A stretch of 64,000 nt of DNA from Lineus longissimus (Eukaryota; Nemertea; Pilidiophora; Heteronemertea; Lineidae): positions 3,725,001-3,789,000 of the forward strand of contig NC_088326.1 of NCBI RefSeq assembly GCF_910592395.1. The letters are read 5' to 3'. The translations under genes and the position numbers were made by a program. The notes beneath the pieces are model-generated. The model saw only the letters and a program-made list of their open reading frames with translations, made no database searches and had not been told where the DNA came from. Positions 32,418 to 60,952 of this stretch are shown one piece after another (positions within the stretch are counted from its first letter, which is position 1; every line of letters starts with the position of its first letter).

Positions 32418-34983
32418 TTACTTCTTGGTGGCCTCCTCTTCCTTAGCATACGACTTGAGGATCTCGGCACGCTTCTGGGCAATACGCTCCTCGCGACGAC
32501 GTCTCGCTTCCTTAACCTTGTGACGACGCGCCTCAGCTTGGTCGCTGGAAAAGAAGATGAAAATCATAGTAATCTTCGCCGTTTAAAACACGCAAGAAAC
32601 TTATGCAATGTTTTTATTTACGAAGAATATGACACCGTTTTCTTTCTCAAATGAGCGCATGTATTTTCTGACGTGACCCCGATTTTCTACATCAGACCCA
32701 AAACAACCTCAAAAGTTGAAAATAAGGAGCTCGAGTCTGCCCTTAGTCCTGCTCTAGTCGAGTCCCGACTGAATGCCTCCCCCTCTTCGAAATGCGTCAA
32801 CTCGAATGAGTCAGAGGCCCTTTCAGGCAAACCTATTTCCTTCAAACAATGTAGTAAGCCACTGACCCATTCTTCAACTGAAGCGCATGCCTGGTCTGAG
32901 CCTTAACAAACTTTTGTCAACCCAGTCTATGGAATCAATTCGTGGGGACAACTTTGGACAACAATAATCACTGCGACTACTTACTGCAATTGCTTGGATC
33001 GTAGTTTCTCGGCCTTCTTCTTGTGGATGTACTCCATAAGGATACGTTTGTTCTTGAAGACGTTTCCCTTGCACTTCATGTATAGAGCATGGTACCTGGA
33101 AAGACAAATCACTTTGTCAAGACCAAATTGAGCAAAATGGTGGGCGTCACCAAAGACATACATGTACAAATGCCACTTTGAGACAAGACTTGATACACCT
33201 TGAAACTGCAATACACGAATTCCAGGACAAAATGATTGAATCGCGCTTGACAGGGGAAGAAAGCCCACGTAACGAATGGCAAACAACTGTCTATTTACAG
33301 AAAACATCACCAAAATGTCGATTTCATAAAATCAACTGAGAAACCCCCATGCTTACAGATGTTTATCTATCTTCTTGGCCTCCCTATACTTCTTGAGCAG
33401 ACGTCTCAACACCCTCATCCGTCTGATCCACACGATTTTCTGTGGCATACGTGCATTTGCTGTACCCTTCCTTTTACCAGTACCAGTGTGACGTCCCTTG
33501 CGACGAGCCTCTGCGTTCTTCCTCACCCGGGCGCGAGAGTGGACCGCGACAGGCTTCCTGATAATAAGACCATCCTTGATCAACTTTCTGACATTCTGCC
33601 CTGAAGAGGAATGAAAAAAAACATTTTAAAAGTTGTCGCTATTGTTTTCAGATTGGCAACCAAAAGAACAATGTTCTGAAGCAATGACTATTTTAATCTT
33701 GAAGCCAAACAGCCGAGCAAATGGACATCGCATGATATGATAATTTTTTAACTTTCAAGGCGATGTAAGCTTTGGGCCGAGGAAACTTGCACTATTTCAT
33801 CCCATTGTGCTGACTCACTTGGTCAACTTCTGCCAATATTTAAACTTTGTCGGTTGAGGTTAACTTTTGGATGTCAACTTTAGTCACAACGTCACAAAAT
33901 TGTCACTCTCCACGCACGACTGAATTTTTTTTGCGAGACTTCCTTAACCCACAGTTCAGCGAGAAACACAACCTCATTTTCTTCTTTACTTACTCGAGTT
34001 GGCATTGGCGATCTCGTTTGTTTCATTAGGGTCCAACCAGACTTTATTTTTGCCGCATTTCAACACGGCCGAAGCCAACCGCTTTTGTAGCCTGAGGGTA
34101 CTGAAAGAGAGAAATGCAAATGACAATGAAAATTATGTGCTAGAAATCCGTCTTAATCAATCACTTCTTCGTATCATGCACACTTAAGTCATGACAATTT
34201 TCAGCGTCCCCCATGGCTATGTAGGCTATAGGCCAAGCTAAAGAGGCTAAATGGACATCAATGTAGCAAATCGCGTTCAAAGATGCCAGACTTTTGACCA
34301 TGTAGACCTGACATGAAGGTTTGTTTTCTCCAACTCTAGGTTGTGTTTGCGTATCTGAATCTGACTAGAAGTAATAGAGGCCTATTCTGTATTCGAAGCT
34401 GCCGGCTTAGAATCTACTTCCTATGAATAAGTAGGCCTATATAAATGATGAAATTATATGGTGGTGACAACATTGTCATTGATAGGAGAGTAGCAATTTT
34501 GTTCCACGACATGCCCCAAGATATGCCATGCCATGGCATAGCGGCCATGCCATGAAAACAACTTTCCTGAGGTTAAAACTTAAGAAGAGTAGGCCTAGTT
34601 TTTTCTGCACAATTTTGAATTTTGACCAAGTAACCAGACCGCAACAGTTACAGTACAGCATTTTTATCATTGCACAACAAGTACACGACAATGCATGACA
34701 AAATGTACAGTACCCAAGTGTGTATCAATCAATACAATGTATATGCATACAACCTACACAAACTGTACACAAAACTGCCCGTGCATTGGCCACGGGGCAG
34801 CCATGCTGGAAAAAAGAATGAACTTTATAACGCTATTTCAAACGACACATATCAAATACCAAACCAAAGACAAGGTATATCAAGATTTTATATCATATTA
34901 TTTTAATTTATCGAAAGAACCTGACAAATCTCAATTTGAAAATACAATAAATTCAGTGTTTTATACACGATCACGAACCTCAT
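32418..34983 (-). CDS. RPL19: 60S ribosomal protein L19 (eL19)
   Basis: eL19 is a structural protein of the large ribosomal subunit and forms a bridge to the small subunit with its long C-terminal helix. Five exons join in phase: 34979-34983 (only ATGAG is coding), 33994-34100, 33357-33600, 32985-33095 and 32418-32544, giving 197 aa (human has 196). Hallmarks read directly: [114 protein letters not shown]. The intron right after the second codon is typical of ribosomal protein genes. The first donor (GTTCGT) is weak but is the only ATGAG-GT in the right place. Upstream, CCTCTTTCCCGC forms a TOP-like start. I looked for intronic C/D snoRNAs and saw none that was convincing. Confidence 0.96.
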
Positions 34984-34999
34984 GGCTGGCGATTATCAC

Positions 35000-35343
35000 A
35001 ACTGCGGGAAAGAGGCCAGTGCAGTGTTCGAAGAATATAGTTCTAAAAATTCTTTTTGTACATGACTTCTGTGGAGAATTACAACACTTCCAAACCCCGG
35101 AATGTTTTTATTATTTTTTTCTTTTCAGAGGAATATCATTCATCGTTGTAAGGTAAACATGTACTTTGAGGTATTTTATGAAATTCTCCAGAGTGAAAGT
35201 AGTGCCAACTGAGTCGGTAAAGTTCGGGAACCGGTCACGGAAATCACCGAACCTCACAGCTGACCTGGAACTGCAGAGGTCGAAGAAGTTGAGTGGATAG
35301 CGTTTTCTGATCGGCTTGCAAAAGTCCCTCCTACAACCCAAAA
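35000..35343. promoter_or_regulatory. Divergent promoter between RPL19 and phosphofructokinase, with RPL19 TOP start
   Basis: On the minus strand CCTCTTTCCCGC (about 35005-35016) ends 22 bases before the RPL19 ATG. A pyrimidine run beginning with C is the TOP motif that marks transcription start of translation-machinery genes and mTOR-dependent translation. PFK begins at 35344 on the plus strand, so about 330 bases separate the two. No TATA box is evident. Confidence 0.6.
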
Positions 35344-52375
<17,032 letters not shown>

Positions 52376-52535
52376 AAGGCAAAATGGAACCTAGGACCGT
52401 CGGTGATTGAGTGTCTTATCCTAGTTTTCCTTCATCCGCTTGTGCAGTGATGTTCGTCGTTGGATGTTGAAGATCTCTGAGGGATGCATTGTGTGCAGCT
52501 TTTTGTTTTGAATCAATTTGAACAATTCAGATGTA

Positions 52536-52694
52536 CAGCAGAACCTCTCTATTAAGAATACTAATGGGCCTGGCAAGTGCTGTCCTTTATAGAGAGTTGT
52601 TCTGATTAGAGGGGTCAAATTGAATGGAAACAACCACTTTGTGAACAAAACTAGTGTCCTTAATTAAGAGGTGTCTTCTAAAGGAGGCTCCACT
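52536..52694. repeat. TA-flanked palindromic MITE in PFK 3' UTR
   Basis: TA-CAGCAGAACCTCTCTATTAA at the left, AAGGAGGCTCCACTGG at the right, and GTGCTGTCCTTTATAGAGAG inside. The terminal TA on the right is lost. Confidence 0.7.
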
Positions 52695-54933
52695 GGACCT
52701 GCTGGTGATAAAAAATATTGATAATACTGTATCAATGCTATTTAACCGGTTGAGGGTCGCCTTACGTGTAATAGGCCTATTTGAAAGAGACGCGCCAAAA
52801 CGAGCTAAGTACTTAATGGTGTTGAGACAGTCTGTAGTGCCCCAAACAATGCAAAAATTCAGCACACAGCTCTACGTTGAAAAGTTTGGTGCCTGAAGAT
52901 TGACATTTGGGTGTGATGCCACTGACAGGATTACTTCAACTAAAGGGTTTTTGCCTTCAACCCTTAGACAACGAGTAAGAATCATGCGGTGTAAAACTGC
53001 AGTTTTGTGCCATAGGAAAGGAAATCACGAGTCCTTTCAGTTTGGGGTGAATATGCTTGAAGGGACAACTTGGGCGTGGGATTTACCTGGCCTGGAGGAT
53101 AATGCCTTTGCTTGCCACCATGCGCCGCCACTTAAAGTATCACAGCAATGATGATCACTAAAACTGATCTTTGCCGGTGTTGCGAGGCAGTTTTGAACGT
53201 GGATTGTGAATTTCAGGCAGGCCTTTGGTTTATACACCCCATTCTAGCATTGTTTATTGCAGTTCAAAGATTTTTCAATGATCCTGTTTGGCGACATTTC
53301 GGTCCTGCTGGAAGTCATTCTTGTATGAAAAACCAACATACCTCATGCCCAAGGTGTCCCTTTAAACTTTGGAGCTTTATGTTTAGTTATTGTATACTAT
53401 TTGGAAAATGTGTAAAGTAGTTTTGCCCAAATTCTGAATCATTGTAATATAAGATGCCTAATATTGTAATTTTGCTTTGTAAGACAGGTCATTGTTAGGA
53501 GAGTTTTTTTGTACGAGATGTAGGTGCTTTATCATTGTCATTGTCCACTTGTCATAGTCATGCAAGTGTGTTTAAGTTATTCATTACGAAAAAAAAGTTA
53601 ACAAGATTGTTTTAAACTGTACTGCAATTGTTTGGTGTTATTCTGTTCAGTTCTGGTCATGGTCACAATTCTGTTTTGCTAGAATTTGAGGACACAAAAC
53701 AACCGATGTCCCAATTTTAGCGAAAGGATTGTTCCTGTTTGAACCGAGACAACATTTTTACATCAGGAAGGACTACTGTAACCTGGAAGATATTTGCGGT
53801 TGCCAAGATTTCACCGCAAAACTTAATATTTTGCGGATGTATATTTTGTTGAGCCATGTACGAGAGCTACGTGAAATTTTGTGCTCGTCAATTTTGTGAT
53901 TTAGGTCGGACCGCAAAATTAAAACGCCTGCAAAAACTTTCCTGGTTGCAGTATTGGGGTATTGGCGGGCCCGTGGGCTTTGATGAGCATGATGTGGTAG
54001 CCAGCAGAGCAGTATTAAAGAGGTTGCCAATTTCATCCAGATCACCTGATCTGTTGTGGTTTTGTCTGGTTTGGGTCAGACGGCAAAATAAAGATATGGA
54101 TTATTCGAGTATGACAATCATGGCATTTTGCCCATCTGGTTGTGCCGGTTTTGGGGTCACGTGGAAGACCAATCCAATCAGGTCAAATAGGCCTAGGGCA
54201 ACAATCTCGAAATATGATACACTTAAGATGAAGAGGTACTTACTGAAGTGTCACAAGTTAAAAGTTAGATTAAGTCGAAAAAGATCGTGAAAACGAAATT
54301 GTTTTTCACAGATAGGCCTACTATTCATTATTATCGATTCGGGGTCTGCCATGAACAATGGAACAGTAAGATCCTATAAGGCAGCCCAAGATGAGTGTGG
54401 TTGCAAATTCAAGAAATCAGTGCCATGAGACTTTAACCACAAATAATGTTTAAAATGAATCAGTCTTTTAGGTTTCAGAAATATCCTTTTTATTTTAGTA
54501 TGAAAAAACGATGATTTCCGGTGCAAGGAAGAGGCAGACCTGCTTGTCCTCCTCTGCCGAAAGCGACCAATACGTTAACAAAGGTCACAGAAAGGCACTC
54601 GGCATGTTGGAGAAAAAAATCACCTATCGGGTAATGAGTCAAAGGTGCTTTTAATTTATTAACAGTTTTCACGACCTCCTGGTTATAAGCTCGGCGCTCT
54701 AACCACCCTGCCACTGATCCCTCTGATAAATGGAACCTGAATGTCAGTTTTATTTCTTCGATAAGTGTTGGGCGGTAGGCGTTACCGGTATATTGAAAAC
54801 CACTGGTTATGTCACGATGTGGGCAGACATGTTCTCAAAAAATGACCTTGTTCATGGCTATATTCATCTCCCTGAATAACACCGTCGGGAAATTTCGTAG
54901 AAATTACACAACTTAGATCTTTCACGGTTTCAG

Positions 54934-55200
54934 GGAAGATCAGTGGCGCAGTGGTTAGAGCACCCGGCTCATAATCAGTAGGTCGTAGGTTCGATTCTCG
55001 GAAGGGTCACTGCTGTTTCGTCTTTGTGTCTTTGAGCAAGGCACTTAACCCTACTTGCTTCTCTCCACCCAGTAAATGGGTACCTAGCTGGCAGAGATGG
55101 CAAACTATGAATATTAGTCCTGAGCTGAATAGCTGCAGCTCGTACCTGTAATACTCCCAGAGAGTAAAGCAAGAATGTACAGGCCAATAGCTAGGGTTAA
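54934..55200 (+). repeat. tRNA-derived SINE
   Basis: The head has an A box (GTGGCGCAGTGGTTAGAGCA) and a B box (GGTTCGATTCTC) 40-45 bases apart. The body reads GTCTTTGAGCAAGGCACTTA, CTCCACCCAGTAAATGGGTA and CCTGTAATACTCCCAGAGAG, and the tail is A/T-rich (AATAATATTAAGC). The order of tRNA head, conserved body and tail is the SINE layout. Confidence 0.8.
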
Positions 55201-55372
55201 TAATATTAAGCTATATATCATAATTATGATGAATCTATGATTGGTCGAGAGAGCGTCAAGATATTTGGGTAATCAATCATAGTCTTTGGCTCCTCCTTGA
55301 TGTTGTTATTCCAGTGTTATGATTTCATGAATTTGTCTCTTGACCCAAATAATCATAGATAATTAGTCTAGA

Positions 55373-55606
55373 TAGATAATTATCTAATGTTATGCCAAGA
55401 TAGATAATTATCTAGTGTTAGATAATTATCTAGTGTTAGATAATTATCTAATGTTATGCCAAGTGTTAGGATGTCAATTATCTAGTGTTAGATAATTATC
55501 TAATGTTATTATCTAGATAATTATCTAGATAATTATCTAGATAGATAATTATCTAATGTTATGCCTATGATAATTATCTAGATAGATAATTATCTATCTT
55601 GGCATA
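55373..55606. repeat. Array of TAGATAATTATCTA palindromes
   Basis: About a dozen copies of the 14-base perfect palindrome TAGATAATTATCTA are separated by GTGT, ATGTTATGCCAAG or nothing. The block lies 200-440 bases upstream of the receptor ATG, so it could affect its promoter. Confidence 0.85.
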
Positions 55607-55811
55607 ACTCTGGCTCGTAGTGCCGGCCTCGTTTCAGTAGGCTTAACCTAGGTGAATTCCGTTGTTGTCGGCCTGTGAAATATTGCCTGGGTAGAGGCCG
55701 AAACAGTATAATATTAGGATGTCGATGCCATTTGCCAGTGTTTATAAGATGATGACAGGGCGAGGAAACAATCATATCCTTTTTTGAGACCGGGCTGCGA
55801 GGTTATCAAGC

Positions 55812-58800
55812 ATGGATATAATAGCCACAGTAATGCTATTTATAATTCTAATAACAACGTCGGCGAACATCGTAAGCTGCGAGGAAGAAGACGGACTCAA
55901 TAGGCCTACTCATTGCCCACCAGGGCAATATTACGCAATGGCTATAAAGCAATGCCGTTCATGCGTATACCCCTGCAGAATTGACAGAAAAGCCTGCCGT
56001 GCCATGGGATGTGCTGGTAAGTTTTTATGATATGACTATGTCGATTTTTGATACAGCTAACATTATAATCGGGAAGGAACGGATCGATAGATTTACACTC
56101 ATTTAACATCGGCTCATACGATCGACACTTGTTGATTAACCAGACGGCACAATGAATTATAACATCCAGAAGTACATGTATTAAGGTAGCAGGAAGGGGT
56201 GGGCGTTTGTGGTTTCTGAGCGTGAGGGGGTATAGTGGTGTCTGTTGACTGTGACTGAGACTAGGCTATAATGGATAGTAAAACATTACATTTATTGTTC
56301 TATTTTGTATGCTTCAGAAGGCATAGTTCCAGTTTGTAATTATGAGTATTGTAATTATAAGTATTGTTTTCGCTCAGGTTTCTCGTCCAATCACGTGACC
56401 TCTCCAACACTCGATAATGCACTTTTTCGTCCACGTTTTAGGCCAATCTTCGTCATGAACATGAAATCTAATAAGCGCAGTACTTAAATCAGATGTTTCT
56501 CTCGGCTTGAAAACATTCCTGGGTAAAATCCATTGAGTACCTTTCCGTGCTTAAAATCTCTACCGCTGAATTCTATAAATAGAAACTATTAACATCGCGG
56601 CAGTGTGGTTCCCATTGTGCGCCCTCCCACTTCACACCATCTCAGGAAGTTTTACGGAGAGGGAGGGCGTGCGGTTTGAAGAATGGCCAAAATGACGTCA
56701 CGTTTTCCTCGCAATGCGTATAAAAGGTATTTTGGGAGATCCAATTCTGAAGTGCAGTAGATCATACTTAAGATACCCTGGAAGCAACTTCAGGCAATTT
56801 ACGCAAGGTCACCCAACGTTTTCCACCACAATGTATCTGGGCCGAAGAAACACTGCGCAAGATTACCTCGAGCTGGAGTTAAGATTAGATTATGCTAATG
56901 ACTCGAGGGGCCTAATGGTCTTAGGTTGAGTAGCTTCGCGCGATATGCACCATTCTGGGAAAACTCGATGAGGAAGTATGCTCCGCGTGGTGGCGCTGAG
57001 GCGGCCGCTGTTATCAAGAGAGTGGTGTCACTCTAGAAGCTACTTGGTGATAACGAATGACGGACCTAACCAAAATTGCTTACATTTTCTCATTGCTACA
57101 ATGAAAGACCTAATACTGAAACCACATGTCTGTTGACTGTACTTTAAGAGAGACTGGCATCATGCCTAGACTGGCATCATGCCTAGTCTCTCTTAAAGCA
57201 TCATGCCTAGTCTCTCATAAAGAACAATCAACAGACACCACTATACCCCCTCACGCTCAGAAACCACCAACGCCCACCCCTTCCTGCTACATTAATACTT
57301 CTGGGTAACCATCCTGAAAATATCAGGCCATTTCAATCCATACATACTTATTCTCCCTCATGGAAACATGCGTAAGGAGAAGTCGTGTTGTAGGCCCTGC
57401 TTGCAAGAGGATGCTTGGTAACACTGCAGTGACATTCAACCCATTAAATTATCAGTAGGCCTACATTGTTAATTTGCAAGTCGTCTAGCAGTGCCGCGAG
57501 GTGTAAAGATTTCCCCGTTCGATAGATTACGAAGCAACAACTGCTGCAAGTACCAGAAGCAACCGTGAGGCAGTACATGTAAATGATGTCAACGTCGATG
57601 AACATCCTATGCGGCAGAGTCGAAAACGAGGCAAAGGGCGTTGCGAACGAGGGGAATATTATGAAGCAGCCATAGAGCAGTGTCGGTCCTGCAGTATCCC
57701 TTGTGCGCTCAGCAGGAGAGTTTGCCACGTCATGGGTTGTGATGGTAAGTTTTAATAATATGACACATGTGACTTTTTGGACAGCTAACATCATACAGTA
57801 ATCCATCCTGGCAAAATCAGTTAAGTTGTTTTCAATGAATATATACCCCGCCCGATATTTTGTAGATGTCGAAGGTGTAAAAAAGCCTGATCTCAGGATG
57901 ACAGTAATCGGGAAATAACGGATCAAGTAATAACATCAAGCATAGAGTAATCTTTGCTTTGTAACCATCCTGGAAATATCAGGCAATTTCATTCGATACA
58001 TACTTATACTCCCTCATGGAAAGATGCGTAGGAGAAGTCGTGTTGTAGGCCGTGCTTGCAAGAGGATGCTTGGTAACACTGAAGTGACATTCAACCCATT
58101 AAATTATCAGTAGGCCTACATTGTTAATTTGCAAGTCGTCTAGCAGTGCCGCGAGGTGTAAAGATTTCCCCGTTCGATAGATTACGAAGCAACAACTGCT
58201 GCAAGTACCAGAAGCAACCGTGAGGCAGTACATGTAAATGATGTCAACGTCGATGAACTTCCTATGCGGCAGAGACGAAAACGAGGCAAAGGGCGTTGCG
58301 AACGAGGGGAATATTATGAAGCAGCCATAGAGCAGTGTCGGTCCTGCAGTATCCCTTGCAGCCTCAGTAGTAGAGTTTGCCATGTCATGGGGTGCGATGG
58401 TAAGTTTTAATGATATGATACATGTGGATTTTTTGACAGCTAACACCATACAGTAATCCATCCTGGCATAACCAGTTAAGTGGTTTTCAATGAATATATA
58501 CCCCGCCCGATATTTTGTTTATGACGTAGGTGTAAAAAAGCCTGATCTCAGGATGACAGTAATCGGGAAATAACGGATCGAGTTATAACATCAAGCATAG
58601 ATTAATCTTTGCTTTAAGTTATTCGTATCAAAAAGCGGGACGTTTTTTAGATCACCCGATGGCCCCTTTAACCTGTTTTCTGCTCTCGAGCAGTACACAC
58701 CACCAACACTGCAATAGACTAGGTATAAACAGTGGTTTTCAATTTACTCCCCTCCTCGATATTTCATGCGACGTAGGAGTATCAAAAACCTGGATCTCAT

Positions 58801-60952
58801 AATGATAAGCTGTAGGACCTTTGTCGTCTTGTCGGCGAAACTCCTGTGGCCTATATCTTTTTGCAAGGCCACATCCTCGACAGAAGATCACTATCTCAAA
58901 CTCTATCAAGTATTACTTTGATTGAATGAACTGAATGATAAGGGAGATATTGCGATTGAAACTTGACAAAGCATGTATAGGAGACAAGACCACAATTGAT
59001 TTTTTAAGCCTTTTAGCAGTTAAATTGTCAATGTTTGACCGCGACGCATCAAAGAACGCGTGGTGTTGTGAATCTGAAATTTAGATTATGTTATTCCGGA
59101 CAGTCGGGCAAGTAAATGGTGAAAAATAAAATGGTGATTGACCACGGAATTTTTTTTTTAATCGACAAATTAGACAGACTTTGATATTTCCACTCTTTTC
59201 AGCCAACTGGCAGAAAAAACTCAAAACACGCCCCCTATTACCCAATTAGCAAAATTCGAAATTAATTTTTTCATCAAATAATTTCTTTATATCTGTAGAC
59301 TTGCCACAACAAATATTTTTTCAATACCTCTCCAAATATGTACTTGAGAGTAAAAAACATGCACTCGTCTAATAGATAGGCCTGGACCCTCCAACCTATG
59401 AATATTCATTAGTGGTCTTGTCTCATAGCCATTTCAGGTGAGGCTGGCAATACGTTTAAAGGGAGTAAAGAACATGAGGATCAGGATGCAGGATTTGAGG
59501 CATTTTTTTATAGTTGATGAATACTAGAACGAGTGCACACAGTGTATTAACGTTAAAGTGACATTCCACGCATTTAAGTTTCATCGCATTATTGTTGCAA
59601 GTCGTTCTTGAGCAGTGCGGTGATATTTTCCTTTTTCGATAGGTTACAAAAGTTACCAAACAACGACCACCTTAGCCAGTACCAGTAGCAGCACCGAGGT
59701 TGGAACAATGCTAGCCAGTACCAAAAGCAGCACCGAGGTTGGAAAAATGGCAGCAAATAATCAGTTCAACTTCAATTACATAATCGGTGGGACTGGTGGA
59801 GCGTTAGTGCTGTTGTTTTGCGTTGTTATCATTCTCGCAATCTGGCTGATACGGCTTTCTAGAGGTAACTGTTATCCATTAACGCTTTTCATTGAAAGTG
59901 AGAATGAGAGTCAGAGTGCGTCATTGATTTCTCTATAAAATGTAGTGTAAACTAATTAAGATGGTAAGATAGTGATCGGACAGCCATCGCAAGACCGAGG
60001 GTATGGGACACAATAGGCGCAGTAATGCTAATGCTAAGGTCAAAGATGACCGGGTCATCATGGAAGCATAAAAGGTCATTAGTTTGCCACCGCATTATTC
60101 TTCATTTTCAATATTTTAGGTTTTGCAAGTCTAACAATACTTTGATATCAATTTGCACTCCAGGAAAGAAATACATGCGTGAGAATCACTTAAACGAAAA
60201 GTCCAAAAAGGAGGAAAAGAGTTTACTGAGGAATAATGAACAGTCAACTCGGCGCTGCTTTAGGGACACTACGACTATCAGTATGGAGGGAATGGATGAA
60301 ACAAACATGTAAGTAAAGAACTCTGGCAGCGACATCGAAGCAACTGGTAGGTTTGGTTTCTCAACTAACAGCGCCTACGAAGAAAACATTTAATGATTTT
60401 TGAACCAAAGACTGTAGAAAGAAGGGGGTTTATTGAAAGATTCTGATTGAGCCAACCATATCACAGAAGAAGCTAGATTGATCGCTGATTGTCAAAAAGA
60501 TGGCAGGACGGAAAATGCCGATAACTACAACAGAGTGTCCTTTTCTGGATTGATTCAAAACAAGGTCCGATGAATTCATAGAAGTTGAAGTTTAATTTTC
60601 CCCTTTCCATCAACAACTGTGTTTTTAAGGCCTGGGTATGATCATGAAGGGAACATAGCTTCATGATATTATCAAGAAGTTTCTATGAAATTTCCTTGGT
60701 AGGATGCATTTCTGTCCATTCCTCATCAGAAATACAGTAGGCCTAGCCAGAAATTGTGATTGTTATAATCGCAGTATCTGAACCAAGCCATGTATTCAAT
60801 TTTGTATTTTTATCACGGTATTATTTGATTTCAGATTTCGATCCGACCATTTATGTGACCGTGTGAGCGTGGAAGCTGAGCAGAATTTAGCCTATAGTTT
60901 GGGTGTGGACACATGCTCGGCGACATCTATCGTCTCGCTAGAATCTATATAG
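55812..60952 (+). CDS. TNF-receptor-superfamily member with BCMA/TACI-like domains
   Basis: Six exons join in phase: 55812-56016, 57526-57744, 58181-58399, 59643-59864, 60164-60308 and 60835-60952, giving 375 aa. Exon 1 gives a signal peptide (MDIIATVMLFIILITTSANI) and a first six-Cys domain, CPPGQYYAMAIKQC-RSC-VYPC. Exons 2 and 3 are duplicates, each coding a Thr/Ser linker, a basic stretch and CERGEYYEAAIEQC-RSC-SIPC. Spacing C-12-C-2-C-3-C-6-C-4-C closely follows the TACI/BCMA module, which has C-12-C-2-C-3-C-7-C-3-C; residues YY..AI stand where YWDPLL binds ligand in TACI. Exon 4 gives a Ser/Thr stalk and one membrane helix (ALVLLFCVVIILAIWLI). Exons 5-6 give a tail of about 90 residues with no death domain and no clear TRAF motif. 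All four extracellular exon borders are phase 1, allowing exon duplication. The ligand is unknown; BAFF/APRIL-type TNF ligands are the obvious candidates by analogy. Confidence 0.75.
56166..57303. repeat. 1.14-kb element with about 100-base inverted ends in receptor intron 1
   Basis: CCAGAAGTACATGTATTAAG..GGAAGGGGTGGGCGTTTGTG..GGGGTATAGTGGTGTCTGTT at the left is inverted at 57205-57303. Internal to the right end, GACTAGGCATGATGC words are repeated. No transposase is visible. It is probably a non-autonomous DNA element. Confidence 0.75.
56693..56725 (+). promoter_or_regulatory. Promoter-like cassette: CRE plus TATA box
   Basis: A full cAMP response element TGACGTCA (56693-56700) is followed 17 bases later by GTATAAAAGG (about 56718). 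It lies inside the inverted-end element in receptor intron 1. A 31-codon frame (MYLGRRNTAQDYLELELRLD..) opens at 56831, about 110 bases downstream. It could drive an alternative receptor transcript or a short RNA. Confidence 0.35.
57308..58590 (+). repeat. Tandem segmental duplication of about 640 bp containing a receptor exon
   Basis: GTAACCATCCTG..AATATCAGG at 57306 recurs at 57961, and both copies continue through the 219-base exon and about 170 bases of following intron (to CAGTAATCGGGAAATAACGG). Differences are few, so the event is recent. Confidence 0.9.

Larger units (their letters stand above)
52376..55811. other. PFK 3' UTR and intergenic region
   Basis: The PFK 3' UTR starts here. 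The clearest AATAAA is at 54087-54092, which would make it 1.7 kb and include the MITE at 52536; an earlier cleavage site cannot be excluded. A SINE (54934-55200) and an A/T palindrome array (55373-55606) follow. A plus-strand open frame at 53856-54290 shows no recognisable motif. Confidence 0.4.

Noticed and set aside
32986-34978. Intronic C/D-box snoRNAs in RPL19
   Set aside because: I looked on the gene strand for RTGATGA and CTGA with pairing ends. One GTGATGT near 33305 was the best, with no partner box.
53856-54290. 144-aa plus-strand frame downstream of PFK
   Set aside because: Probably chance or PFK 3' UTR; no motif, no splice partner and low-quality composition.
57444-58461. Minus-strand frames of 160 and 120 aa with shared C-terminus
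   Set aside because: They are antisense to the duplicated receptor exons; identity follows from the DNA duplication. The plus strand has spliced exons with matching phase and conserved Cys spacing.
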